Part shown: piece after piece, positions 18,454 to 26,423 of the stretch
Position numbering within the stretch: the stretch's first letter is position 1
Layout of the letters: every line of letters starts with the position of its first letter
Source: Cryobacterium frigoriphilum
GTDB taxonomy: Bacteria; Actinomycetota; Actinomycetes; Actinomycetales; Microbacteriaceae
Reading direction: 5' to 3'
NCBI RefSeq assembly: GCF_004403305.1
Contig: NZ_SOHE01000018.1
Span: 148,636-212,635 of the forward strand
DNA length: 64,000 nucleotides
Position numbers and translations under genes: made by a program
The notes under the pieces: model-generated
Database searches by the model: none
What the model saw: only the letters and a program-made list of their open reading frames with translations
Told to the model about the DNA's origin: nothing

Positions 18454-18879
18454 TCAGCGGGCGCGCGGCATCTTGGGGCGCACGAGGGCGTGGCTGTCGC
18501 GCACCAGCTGCTCGACCAGCTCGTGCGGCACCCCACCGTCGCCAACACCGCCACCGTCGACAACACCGCCACCGTCGACAACACCGCCGTCGACAACACC
18601 ACCGTCGGACACGGCCCCGTCGAGCACCACCGTGATCCAGTGCTTCTTATTCAGGTGGTAACCCGGCATGATGTGCCCCGCAAACTCCTCGCGCAGCGCC
18701 CGGCTCTCCTCCGGGTCGCACTTGAGCGAGACCGTGAATGGGTCGCCCGCGAGCGCGCTCAGCGCGAAGATCTTGCCGTTGCCGCTCGTTTTGAAGACAC
18801 TGATCTCCTCGCCGAACGGAAATGTCTCCACCGCCTGCGGCAGGCTCAGGCAGAGGTCGACGAGCGCATCCGGGGTCAT
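18454..18879 (-). CDS. MmcQ/YjbR-family protein with Gly/Val/Asp repeat insert
   Basis: A 141-residue MmcQ/YjbR-type protein, a small fold related to DNA-binding domains; its cellular role is not established. Core family motifs are ETFPFGEEISVFK (residues 18-30), KCDPEESRAL and PGYHLNKKHWITV. Residues 91-117 are a repeat insert built from DGGVV and DGGGV units (bases 18537-18612), placed where relatives have a short turn before the last helix. The insert is in frame, and the C-terminal helix (VEQLVRDSHALV) is intact, so the gene is probably functional. Confidence 0.85.
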   Translation of the reverse strand: MTPDALVDLCLSLPQAVETFPFGEEISVFKTSGNGKIFALSALAGDPFTVSLKCDPEESRALREEFAGHIMPGYHLNKKHWITVVLDGAVSDGGVVDGGVVDGGGVVDGGGVGDGGVPHELVEQLVRDSHALVRPKMPRAR

Positions 18880-18888
18880 GTGGCCAGA

Positions 18889-19902
18889 CTAGACGCCCGC
18901 ATCCGCGAGCGCCGGCTGCGCCATCGCCTGAGCCGTCAGCGCCACCGATCGCAGCCGCGCCTCAATGTGCTGCGACGCGTGCGCGATAATCAGCTCGTCC
19001 GCTCCGGTCGCCGCCGCGAAGTCGCGCAGATACTCGCCCACCTCGTCGGACGTGCCGACCGCGGTGTAGCGCATCATGTTGGCGATCTGGTGTCCGTTCG
19101 GGGTGGTGAGAAAATCGTCAATCTGCGCATCGGTGTACTCGGGCGCCGCGGGGCCGCGTGCCATCATGGCGCGCACCCGCGAGCGACGCATAACGGTGAA
19201 CTGGGCCGCGGCATCCGCTGCCTCATCGGCGGCGATCGCGTTGACCGCCACGATCAAGTGCGGCGCGGCGAGCTGCGCCGAGGGCACGAAGTCACGCCGG
19301 TAGAGGGCGATCGCCTCGTGCAGCGAGTCGGGCGCGAAATGCGAGGCAAACGCGTAGGGCAGGCCGAGCGCGGCGGCGAGGCCGGCTCCGAACAGCGAGG
19401 ATCCCAGAATGTACAGGGGCACATTCGTGCCGGCGCCGGGAATCGCACGCACGCCTGGCACGATCGACTCATCGCGCAGAAAGGCCTGCAGCTCCATCAC
19501 GTCCTGCGGAAACTGGTCAGAGGCCCGCGGATCACGGCGCATCGCCCGCGCGGTGGTCTGGTCGCTGCCGGGCGCACGCCCGAGGCCCAGGTCGATGCGG
19601 TCCGGGTAGAGCTCGGCGAGCATACCGAACTGCTCGGCGATCGCGAGCGGCGAGTGGTTGGGCAGCATCACACCGCCCGATCCCAGACGGATGCTGCGGG
19701 TCTGCCCCGCAACATGGCCCACCAGCACGCTGGTCGCCGACGACGCAATGGTCGGCATGTTGTGGTGCTCGGCGTACCAGACCCGGGTGTAGCCGTGCTT
19801 TTCAGCCGTCTGGGCGAGCGCGACACTGGCCGCAAGGCTCTGCCGAATGCTCTGCCCGGGGGCGATTGGAGCGAGGTCAAGAATGGAGAGCGGAATCGTC
19901 AT
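18889..19902 (-). CDS. LLM-class flavin-dependent oxidoreductase (luciferase-like, MsnO8 type)
   Basis: A 337-residue bacterial-luciferase-like TIM barrel that uses reduced FMN or F420. Seen motifs are LSILDLAPI at the start, [11 protein letters not shown] near residue 45, and [13 protein letters not shown]. The substrate is unknown. ATG at 19902 is preferred to the in-frame start at 19929. It ends 9 bases before the MmcQ-like gene, so the two may be cotranscribed. Confidence 0.88.
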   Translation of the reverse strand: MTIPLSILDLAPIAPGQSIRQSLAASVALAQTAEKHGYTRVWYAEHHNMPTIASSATSVLVGHVAGQTRSIRLGSGGVMLPNHSPLAIAEQFGMLAELYPDRIDLGLGRAPGSDQTTARAMRRDPRASDQFPQDVMELQAFLRDESIVPGVRAIPGAGTNVPLYILGSSLFGAGLAAALGLPYAFASHFAPDSLHEAIALYRRDFVPSAQLAAPHLIVAVNAIAADEAADAAAQFTVMRRSRVRAMMARGPAAPEYTDAQIDDFLTTPNGHQIANMMRYTAVGTSDEVGEYLRDFAAATGADELIIAHASQHIEARLRSVALTAQAMAQPALADAGV

Positions 19903-19985
19903 ACTCGGGGTAACCACACCTGCCCTCAATTCGTTACCGCAGGCGTCGAGTTGCGCTGAGGCGGGGTGTCGTCGAAAATGTCACA

Positions 19986-20687
19986 GTGCTAGATCCCACC
20001 GTTTCTGATCCCACCGTTTCTGATCCCACCGTTCCCGGTCCCGACGATGCGTCGTCGTCAAGGGTAGCGGCGTCGTCCGCGATCCCGCAGGCGGCACCGC
20101 GGCACTCGCTACTTGAAGACGTACTCGGCATTCTGACCGGAACCCTGATCGCCTCATTCGGGTTGTTCCTGCTGAAATCCAGCGCTGCCGTCACGGGAGG
20201 CACCGCGGGTCTGGCCCTGCTGCTGAGCTATGTGGGAAGCGTGCCCTTCGGCGTACTGTTCTTCGCCGTGAATGTGCCGTTCTTTCTGCTCGCGATCTGG
20301 AAGAAGGGCTGGAACTTCACCCTGCGCACCGTCGCAGCGGTTGCGCTCGTCTCGCTGTTCTCGTCGCTGCACCCGCTCATGTTGCAGATCGACGACCTCA
20401 ACCCGGTCTACGGCGTGCTTCTCGGCAACCTCGTGGTGGGAGTCGGGCTGCTCGTGCTGTTTCGCCACCGCTCAAGTCTCGGTGGATTCAACATTCTGGC
20501 CCTCATCGTGCAGGAACGCCTCGGCTGGCGCGCCGGCTACGTGCAGATGGTGCTCGATGTCGCCATCGTGTTGGCGGCACTCACCGTTGTCTCCCCGCTC
20601 GTCGCGCTGCTGTCGGCGGCCGGCGCGGTCGTGCTGAACCTGGTGCTGGCCCTCAACCATCGTCCGGGACGTTACCTCGGAACCTGA
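19986..20687 (+). CDS. YitT-family membrane protein
   Basis: A 233-residue integral membrane protein with five to six hydrophobic helices and the family segments LLKSSAAVTGGTAGLALLLS and HRSSLGGFNILALIVQ. The function is unknown in this family. A cytoplasmic N-terminus of about 35 residues opens with three copies of DPTVS, encoded by a 15-bp tandem repeat (19992-20036). Start is GTG at 19986; an internal start past the repeat cannot be excluded. Confidence 0.82.
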   Translation: MLDPTVSDPTVSDPTVPGPDDASSSRVAASSAIPQAAPRHSLLEDVLGILTGTLIASFGLFLLKSSAAVTGGTAGLALLLSYVGSVPFGVLFFAVNVPFFLLAIWKKGWNFTLRTVAAVALVSLFSSLHPLMLQIDDLNPVYGVLLGNLVVGVGLLVLFRHRSSLGGFNILALIVQERLGWRAGYVQMVLDVAIVLAALTVVSPLVALLSAAGAVVLNLVLALNHRPGRYLGT

Positions 20688-20833
20688 ATCCACGGCGCCA
20701 AGACCGCGGAACCACTGTTACAACCTGATTAAGTCTCGTGTTGTCTTCCCGCGTTTGATGCGGGGTCGATTTACGCTTGCCGCACAGCTCGAGCGGCACC
20801 AGGCCCAGCGGCACCACACAGAAACATCGAACC

Positions 20834-21013
20834 ATGACCGACGACGAACTTCTGCTTGAAATGGACTACACCGGCTACGCAATGTCCTGCCGAGATCCGT
20901 ACCTCACCAACGACGCCGACCTGGTGCTCTGCCGCAGGCAAAGCGGCCACGACGACACTCACGCAACGAGGGACGGCGCCGTCGTACTGGTCTGGCCCGC
21001 CGACATTCCCTGA
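20834..21013 (+). CDS. Small Cys2His2-containing hypothetical protein (59 aa)
   Basis: A 59-residue acidic protein not recognised by family name. Cys19, Cys33, His39 and His43 give C-x13-C-x5-H-x3-H (SCRDPY... LVLCRRQSGHDDTH), a spacing that could hold zinc. Similar short C...C..GH..H proteins are common in actinobacteria. ATG at 20834 is chosen; the reading frame extends upstream to 20777, but that part is Ser/Thr/Pro/His and looks non-coding. No strong RBS is visible. Confidence 0.6.
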   Translation: MTDDELLLEMDYTGYAMSCRDPYLTNDADLVLCRRQSGHDDTHATRDGAVVLVWPADIP

Positions 21014-21092
21014 ACGCAGTCAGCGACCCATGCAGTCAGCGGCTAATCCGGTCAGCGACTAATCCGGTCAGTGGCTAATCCGGTCAGCGACG
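21014..21092. repeat. 16-bp tandem array with repeated stop codons
   Basis: About five units of a 16-bp sequence (minus-strand reading CGCTGACCGGATTAGY) run between the small protein gene and the methyltransferase gene. The methyltransferase stop (TGA at 21084-21086) lies in the first unit, and later units repeat the same TGA. Confidence 0.85.
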
Positions 21093-21548
21093 AAACCGGC
21101 CGACGCCCGGCAGAAACCGTCCGACGCGGGCACCATAGGCCCGGTATTCCGGGTGCGCTGCGAGCAGCATCTGCTCTTCCCAGCGCGTTTTCACCGCGAG
21201 CAACACGACGAGGGCCGCCCAGACCAGTACATGGCCGACGGATGCCCCGATCAGCACGAGCGCGACCCCGCCGGTCATCAGGCCGGTATAGATAGGGCTC
21301 CGTACGATGGCGTAGACGCCCGAGGTGACCAGTGCCGCGTTGTCACGCGGAATCGGACTCGCCGTCAGTGACCTACCGAGGCCAACAGCACCGAGCAGGG
21401 CGAGGCCCAGCCCGATCGCGGCGAGAGCGATAACGGCCGCGAACACGGCACCGCCGCGCGGCCACAGCGATGCGTGCGGCAGCACCATGAGCGTGATCAG
21501 CAACACAAATTGCAGCACCACCAGACCGCGTGCGAGGGAACGATTCAT
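21084..21548 (-). CDS. Isoprenylcysteine/phospholipid methyltransferase-like membrane protein
   Basis: A 154-residue membrane protein with four hydrophobic helices. The motif SGVYAIVRSPIYTGLM and the C-terminal RWEEQMLLAAHPEYRAYGARVGRFLPG match the ICMT/PEMT family of SAM-dependent methyltransferases. The substrate in bacteria is usually unknown. ATG at 21548. The promoter side faces the TetR regulator gene (21648) across about 100 bases. Confidence 0.87.
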   Translation of the reverse strand: MNRSLARGLVVLQFVLLITLMVLPHASLWPRGGAVFAAVIALAAIGLGLALLGAVGLGRSLTASPIPRDNAALVTSGVYAIVRSPIYTGLMTGGVALVLIGASVGHVLVWAALVVLLAVKTRWEEQMLLAAHPEYRAYGARVGRFLPGVGRFRR

Positions 21549-21612
21549 GGTTCGAGACTAGGCCCACGTGAACACCGATGAGCACGCTCAGCACACCACT
21601 TCCGCCCGCTTA

Positions 21613-21628
21613 TCGGACACCTGTCCGA
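21613..21628. promoter_or_regulatory. Palindromic operator candidate upstream of tetR
   Basis: TCGGACACCTGTCCGA is a perfect 7-bp inverted repeat with a 2-base centre, 19 bases before the TetR start and between it and the divergent methyltransferase gene. This is a typical TetR-type autoregulatory site. Confidence 0.6.
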
Positions 21629-21647
21629 GAAGTGCTATACTGATCTG

Positions 21648-22367
21648 ATGACCTTCGGAAGCAGCTCCCTCGTGAGCACGCCAATCGAAGCTCGCACGCC
21701 TGAATCTCGCACGCCTGAATCTCGCACGCCTGAAGCTCGTACGCCTGAAGTGCGCACTGGTGAGGTTCGCACCGCCCCGGACCCGCGTGCCGAACGCACC
21801 CGGCAGCTCATCTTCACCGCGATCCGCACCCTGATTGCCGACCAGTCGGCATCCGTTTCCGTGCCGGACATTGTGCGCATCGCCGGCATCAGCCGCAGCT
21901 CCTTCTACGCGCACTTCGCGAGCCTCGACGTTCTCGCCGCCGAATACCTGCGTGCCCAGTTCACCGATCTCAACTCCGAACTCAGCGTCCCCGAACTCAG
22001 CAGTCCCGAGCAGCACGGTCACAACGTCGTCCGTGGCGAGAATACCGCCCGCGTCGGCTACACCCGACTCGTGGCGCACATGGTCGAGAACTTTCCGCTC
22101 TACGCCAGCGTGCTCGCGCTGCCGCTCACCCGCAGCGCCTATGACCAGATCGTCGACGCCTACGCGACCCAGATGCTCGAATCGGTGCTCGCCCCGCACT
22201 CGGTGCCGCACGATGTCAACGTCGAGCTCGTCACGACCTATGTGGCCGGTGGCGCCCTCACCCTGATCAGCGCCTGGATGCGCGGCCAGCTCGACGTCTC
22301 CGACGACGATCTGGTTGACCAGTTGGTCGGGTTACTGCCCGTCTGGGTGCTCGAAGCCCAAACGTAG
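21648..22367 (+). CDS. TetR-family transcriptional regulator with N-terminal repeat
   Basis: A 239-residue regulator. The DNA-binding domain is at about residues 50-95 ([20 protein letters not shown]), followed by a helical ligand domain. Before it lies a stretch of about 28 residues made of RTPES-like 5-residue units (five copies, 15-bp repeat at 21691-21765), absent from usual TetR proteins. It is divergent from the methyltransferase gene with a palindrome between, so it probably regulates itself and that gene. Start is ATG at 21648; starting after the repeat is possible but no RBS supports it. Confidence 0.88.
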   Translation: MTFGSSSLVSTPIEARTPESRTPESRTPEARTPEVRTGEVRTAPDPRAERTRQLIFTAIRTLIADQSASVSVPDIVRIAGISRSSFYAHFASLDVLAAEYLRAQFTDLNSELSVPELSSPEQHGHNVVRGENTARVGYTRLVAHMVENFPLYASVLALPLTRSAYDQIVDAYATQMLESVLAPHSVPHDVNVELVTTYVAGGALTLISAWMRGQLDVSDDDLVDQLVGLLPVWVLEAQT

Positions 22368-22386
22368 TACCCGCGGCCCCGTAGCC

Positions 22387-22413
22387 TCTCAGCCCTCAGC
22401 CCTCAGCCCTCAC
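22387..22413. repeat. 7-bp tandem repeat upstream of carD
   Basis: CAGCCCT repeats about three times between the TetR and CarD genes, outside coding sequence. Confidence 0.7.
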
Positions 22414-22455
22414 AAACTTGCCCGCTGCACCACCTACAGAAAACACGGTCTCTCT

Positions 22456-22983
22456 ATGAATATTGAAGTCGGCGAAACTCTCGTTTACCCGCACCACGGT
22501 GCGGTCACCATCACGGCCCTCAACTCCCGCACGATCAAGGGCGAAGAGAAGCAGTTCATGACCCTCAACGTGCACACCAGCGAGCTGACGATTCAGCTTC
22601 CCGTTGACAACGTCGAACTCGTCGGCGTGCGCGACGTCATTGACGCCGCCGGTGTTCAGGCCGTCTACGAGGTTCTGCAGAACCCGTTCACCGAGGAGCC
22701 GGGCAACTGGTCGCGCCGCTACAAGGCCAACCAGGAAAAAATGGCCAGCGGCAGTGTCTATCGCGTGAGCGAGGTCGTGCGCGACCTGTGGCGCCGCGAC
22801 CAGGACAAGGGCGTCTCCGCCGGCGAGAAGCGGATGCTCGAAAAGGCCCGCCAGATTCTCGTGTCCGAGCTCGCCCTCGCGCAGGGCCTGACCGATGAAG
22901 AGGCCGGAGAGCTGCTGCTCAAGGACGTTCTCGTGAACGTGTCCACCGAGCAGGCCGCCCCCGTCGAGGTCGCCGCGGTCTAA
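22456..22983 (+). CDS. CarD-family RNA polymerase-binding regulator
   Basis: A 175-residue CarD-type protein. The RNA polymerase interaction domain starts at [15 protein letters not shown]; the helical DNA-binding part contains [17 protein letters not shown] and [16 protein letters not shown]. CarD proteins bind the RNA polymerase beta subunit and stabilise open complexes at rRNA and other promoters in actinobacteria. ATG at 22456 is the start because the fold begins there; upstream in-frame codons belong to the tetR 3' region. It may be a second CarD paralogue. Confidence 0.92.
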   Translation: MNIEVGETLVYPHHGAVTITALNSRTIKGEEKQFMTLNVHTSELTIQLPVDNVELVGVRDVIDAAGVQAVYEVLQNPFTEEPGNWSRRYKANQEKMASGSVYRVSEVVRDLWRRDQDKGVSAGEKRMLEKARQILVSELALAQGLTDEEAGELLLKDVLVNVSTEQAAPVEVAAV

Positions 22984-23029
22984 CCCACCGCAGCACGCTC
23001 CACACACCACACACCGCACACCGCATCAC

Positions 23030-23063
23030 CCGATCGCGCCTTCGCAACCGAAGGCGCGATCGG
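23030..23063 (+). terminator. Intrinsic terminator after carD
   Basis: A perfect 15-bp stem, CCGATCGCGCCTTCG and CGAAGGCGCGATCGG, with loop CAAC, lies 46 bases past the carD stop. It lacks a clean T-run, as is common in high-GC actinobacteria. Confidence 0.75.
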
Positions 23064-23106
23064 CGCATTACCCGGGCGCGGCTGATCCGGGCACACGTGC
23101 CCACAC

Positions 23107-23203
23107 GTGGCCAATTCAGGAGATCTGCCCGGTGACGGCGCCGCCACGGCACTGGTCCGGTGGTCGTGGCGCTGCCCGCCGGCAGATCTCCTGAATTCGC
23201 CAC
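23107..23203. terminator. 97-bp near-palindrome at convergent ends (AATTCAGGA family)
   Basis: The left arm (23107-23129) and the right arm (23181-23203) match at 22 of 23 positions and enclose a nested GCCACG/CGTGGC stem. The outer arm GTGGCCAATTCAGGAG shares the core of the 13056 element. It separates convergent carD and the ankyrin gene and is probably a bidirectional terminator or dispersed palindrome. Confidence 0.7.
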
Positions 23204-23242
23204 CGGGCAGGGCGTCCCTGCGCCAGAATGAGCAGACTCGTC

Positions 23243-23707
23243 TTAGGCGCCGACCGGCCCGAACGACTCAATGACCTCACGCATGCGCGGCAGGCCAAAC
23301 TGATCCGCGATCTGAGCCGCAGGATGCGCGCCGAGGTCGGGGTCGGCATCCGCTTCGAGCAAAACCCGCAGAATTGCCTCATTATTGCGAAAAACGGCGC
23401 AGGCCAACGCGGTCTGCCCCATCGTGTTGACGACGGATGTCGCCGCGCCCCTCCGCAGCAGCTCGCGCACGGTGTCCGTGTGCTGGGCATAGCTCGCGAC
23501 GATGAGCAGCGAGTCGCCGCGGCCATTCAGCAGATCGAGCGGCACGCCCGCATCGAGCATCTGGCCCAACTGATCGGTGTGCCCCTCGCGAGCGAGGTCG
23601 AAAACGCCGTCGACGACCGCGTCGCTCGGGCCTGCGGCTGCGTTGCTGTCAGGGGCTGGGGTGCTGTCTGCGGCTGGGGTGCTGATGGGTTCTGCGTGCT
23701 CGGTCAC
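23243..23707 (-). CDS. Ankyrin-repeat protein
   Basis: A 154-residue protein with about three ankyrin repeats from residue 35 onward (GVFDLAREGHTDQLGQMLDAG, NGRGDSLLIVASYAQHTDTV, NTMGQTALACAVFRNNEAIL). These form a protein-interaction scaffold with no enzymatic motif. The first 30 residues are Ala/Pro/Ser/Asp-rich. GTG at 23707 is chosen because AGGAG lies 7 bases upstream; the longer frame to 23923 overlaps the next gene region and is Arg-rich shadow sequence. It lies downstream of the acyl-CoA ligase, perhaps in the same transcript. Confidence 0.85.
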   Translation of the reverse strand: MTEHAEPISTPAADSTPAPDSNAAAGPSDAVVDGVFDLAREGHTDQLGQMLDAGVPLDLLNGRGDSLLIVASYAQHTDTVRELLRRGAATSVVNTMGQTALACAVFRNNEAILRVLLEADADPDLGAHPAAQIADQFGLPRMREVIESFGPVGA

Positions 23708-23801
23708 CGGTGACTCCTGTCGTTGGGCTGTGCCCATCGGGCACATCCCTATTCTGCGGCTTAATCGGCGCCAGCCGCCGCCAGCCGCCGCCAGCCGCCG
23801 C

Positions 23802-25490
23802 TCAGAGCGTCGGCAGAACCTGCTCGCGCACCTGTTTGCGCAGAATCTTGCCCAGAAGCGAGCGCGGAGTGTTCTCAATCTGAACGATGCGTCGCGGAAT
23901 CTTGTACGCCGCGAGGTGTTCACGGCAGTGCTCCCGCAGGGCCTCCTGGTCGAGGGTCGCGCGGGGCTCGAGCTCCACGGCCGCGACGACCATTTCTCCG
24001 CCGCGCTCGAGCGGCTTGCCGAAGACGGCAGCGTCGACCACCGAGGGGTGCAGCCTCAGCACGGTTTCAACCTCCGACGGCGAGACGTTGAAACCCCCCG
24101 TGATCACGAGTTCCTTGGCCCTGTCGACGATGGTGGTGAACCCGTCGGGATCGACGGTGACGACGTCACCGGTGCGCAGCCACCCGCCCGGCAGCAGCGC
24201 CGCCGCGGTCTCTTCGGGGTTGTTCCAATAGCCCTGGAACACCTGCGGGCCCTTGAGCAGCAGCTCGCCGGGTTCACCCGGCGCGACCTCGATGCTCGGG
24301 TCGTGGAGGTCGACGACCTTCATCAGAGTGGAGGGGAAAGGCACGCCGATCGTTCCCGGCCGCCGGGTCGCGTGGAACGGATTGCCGAGGGCGACCGGGG
24401 AGGACTCGGTCATGCCGTAGCCCTCGACGAGCAGTCCGCCGGAGACCGATTCCCACAGCTCGACGACGTGGTCGGGCAGGTTCATCGCCCCCGAGATGCA
24501 GTACTTGCACGACCGCAGCGAGATGCCGCGCTCCTGGGCTGCGCGGGCAGTGCGCTCGTAGATCGGCGGCACCGCGCAGTACACCGTCGCGGGCGACTTC
24601 TTCATGGCGTCGAGAACCATGTTCGGCTCAAACTTCGGAAACAGCACGAGCAGCGCCTGCTTGCGGATGCCGTAGGTCAGGTACAGCGTGAGGCCGAAGG
24701 CGTGGAACATCGGCAGGATCGCGTAGAAGATCTCCTTGCGGTACTCGGCGCCGTGCATCCACGCTTCGCCCTGCAGGGCATTGGAGTACAGGTTGAAGTG
24801 CGTGAGCATGGCGCCCTTGGCGCGGCCGGTGGTGCCGGAGGTGTACTGGATCGCCGCGAGGTCGTGCACGCCGGGGCGCGGGTGCTCGGGGTCGAGATGG
24901 CCATGGCCGAGCAGGTCCTTCCAGGCGATCGTCCCGGGGGCCTTCGCTGTCAGCGCCGCCCGGGACGCCCGCAGGCTCTTCACCGGCAGGCTCAGCGCCA
25001 GGCGTTTCACCGTGGGGAACTCGGTCAGCAGGTTGACGGCGACGACGTGGTCGATTTCGATGTCAGCGGGAAAATCGCGCACCGTTGCCGCTACCTTGTC
25101 CCAGGTGATCACCACGCGGGCCTGGTGGTCCTCGAACTGGTGCCGCAGTTCCGGGGCGGTATAGAGGGGATTGTGCTCGACCACGACCGCGCCGAGGCGC
25201 AGGATCGCATAGAACGCCACCACGTGCTGCGGGCAGTTCGGCAGAATCAGCGCAACACGGTCGCCGGCGCGCACGCCGAGGTGGCGCAGGCCTTCGGCGG
25301 CGCGGTCGATCTGATCGCCGAGCTCGGTGTAGCTGGTGCGGCGGCCGAAGAATTCGAGGGCCGGAGCGCTGCCGGCCTCGGCGACCGCCCGGTCGAGCAT
25401 ATCGACCAGCGACTCCGTCGGCAGCTGAATCTCGGCCGGCACTCCCGGCTGATAGTTGGTCGCCCAGGGCTGGTCTGTCGTATTCGCCAT
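23802..25490 (-). CDS. Long-chain fatty acid-CoA ligase (FadD-like)
   Basis: A 562-residue ANL-superfamily enzyme that activates fatty acids as acyl-AMP and then acyl-CoA. The P-loop YTSGTTGRAKGA (about residue 200), VEGYGMTESSP, GWLRTGDVV and the hinge region DRAKELVITGGFNVSPSEVE are intact, as is the catalytic Lys in SLLGKILRK. ATG at 25490 with RBS GGAGG is preferred over the far-upstream in-frame start. It is divergent from an alpha/beta hydrolase gene. Confidence 0.92.
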   Translation of the reverse strand: MANTTDQPWATNYQPGVPAEIQLPTESLVDMLDRAVAEAGSAPALEFFGRRTSYTELGDQIDRAAEGLRHLGVRAGDRVALILPNCPQHVVAFYAILRLGAVVVEHNPLYTAPELRHQFEDHQARVVITWDKVAATVRDFPADIEIDHVVAVNLLTEFPTVKRLALSLPVKSLRASRAALTAKAPGTIAWKDLLGHGHLDPEHPRPGVHDLAAIQYTSGTTGRAKGAMLTHFNLYSNALQGEAWMHGAEYRKEIFYAILPMFHAFGLTLYLTYGIRKQALLVLFPKFEPNMVLDAMKKSPATVYCAVPPIYERTARAAQERGISLRSCKYCISGAMNLPDHVVELWESVSGGLLVEGYGMTESSPVALGNPFHATRRPGTIGVPFPSTLMKVVDLHDPSIEVAPGEPGELLLKGPQVFQGYWNNPEETAAALLPGGWLRTGDVVTVDPDGFTTIVDRAKELVITGGFNVSPSEVETVLRLHPSVVDAAVFGKPLERGGEMVVAAVELEPRATLDQEALREHCREHLAAYKIPRRIVQIENTPRSLLGKILRKQVREQVLPTL

Positions 25491-25589
25491 GGTCCCATCC
25501 TCCCGCGAACCGGCGGCTGCGGCGAACCGCGGGCGCGGGCATCCGTGCTGAGATAGATGCGTGGGATAGATCCGTGGTGTGATAGACGG

Positions 25590-26405
25590 ATGTCCCCGCG
25601 CACCGCACCACCCCACCGGTTCGTCACGAGCACGGACGGGGTGCAGATCGCCACCTATGAGCTCGGCGACCCGGCCCACCCGACCGTGTTGCTCGTGCAC
25701 GGCTTCGCCTCGAGTGCGGTGGCCAACTGGTACGCCACCGGCTGGACCCGTGATCTGCTGCGCGCCGGCTTTCACGTCATCGCGATCGACCAGCGCGGCC
25801 ACGGCGCGAGCGACAAGCCGCACTCCGCGAGCGCGTACACAATGGAGCTACTCGTCGCCGACGTCGAGCTGGTGCTCGACGGTTACCTCATCAGCGAGGC
25901 GCGCTACGTGGGCTATTCCCTCGGCGCCCGCGTCGGCTGGGCGGCCGCTCGCGCGTTCGGCGCCCGCATCAGCCAAGCCGTACTCGGCGGCATCCCCGAC
26001 GGCGATCCGCTCAAGCGCTTTCAGATCGCGGATGCCCGCGCCCACCTCGAACACGGAACCGAGGTCACCGACCACCTCACCGGCGTCTACCTGAAGATGG
26101 CGAAGACGCTGCCGGGCAATGACCTGGCCGCCCTGGTCGCCCTCGTCGAGGGCATGCGCGGCGGCCCGCAGCCGAGCGCCGACAATGCCCCGGCGCAGCC
26201 GCTGCTCTTCGCCACCGGCAGCGAGGATCGCATCCTCGCCGCTTCCCGGTCACTCGCCGCGGCCGCCCCCCAGGCCTCCTTCTTCGAGATCCCCGGCCGC
26301 ACCCACTTCAACGCTCCCCCGTCGCGCGCCTTCCGCGACGCCGCCGTCGACTCTCTGCGCCCCGCCCCCTTATCCTCCCCCTCCCCCGAACTGAGCCACG
26401 ACTGA
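25590..26405 (+). CDS. Alpha/beta hydrolase
   Basis: A 271-residue serine hydrolase. The oxyanion region is LLVHGFASS, the nucleophile elbow is GYSLGA, and the catalytic His is probably in GRTHFNAP. The substrate is unknown. ATG at 25590 is chosen, with a near tandem repeat (ATAGATCCGTG-like) just upstream. It is divergent from the acyl-CoA ligase across 99 bases, which could reflect linked acyl/ester metabolism (inference). Confidence 0.85.
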   Translation: MSPRTAPPHRFVTSTDGVQIATYELGDPAHPTVLLVHGFASSAVANWYATGWTRDLLRAGFHVIAIDQRGHGASDKPHSASAYTMELLVADVELVLDGYLISEARYVGYSLGARVGWAAARAFGARISQAVLGGIPDGDPLKRFQIADARAHLEHGTEVTDHLTGVYLKMAKTLPGNDLAALVALVEGMRGGPQPSADNAPAQPLLFATGSEDRILAASRSLAAAAPQASFFEIPGRTHFNAPPSRAFRDAAVDSLRPAPLSSPSPELSHD

Positions 26406-26423
26406 GCCACGAGCGAATATTGC

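Noticed and set aside
22456..22983. CarD start further upstream at 22315
   Set aside because: The extra residues lie in the 3' end of the tetR gene and a 7-bp repeat; the fold begins at ATG 22456.
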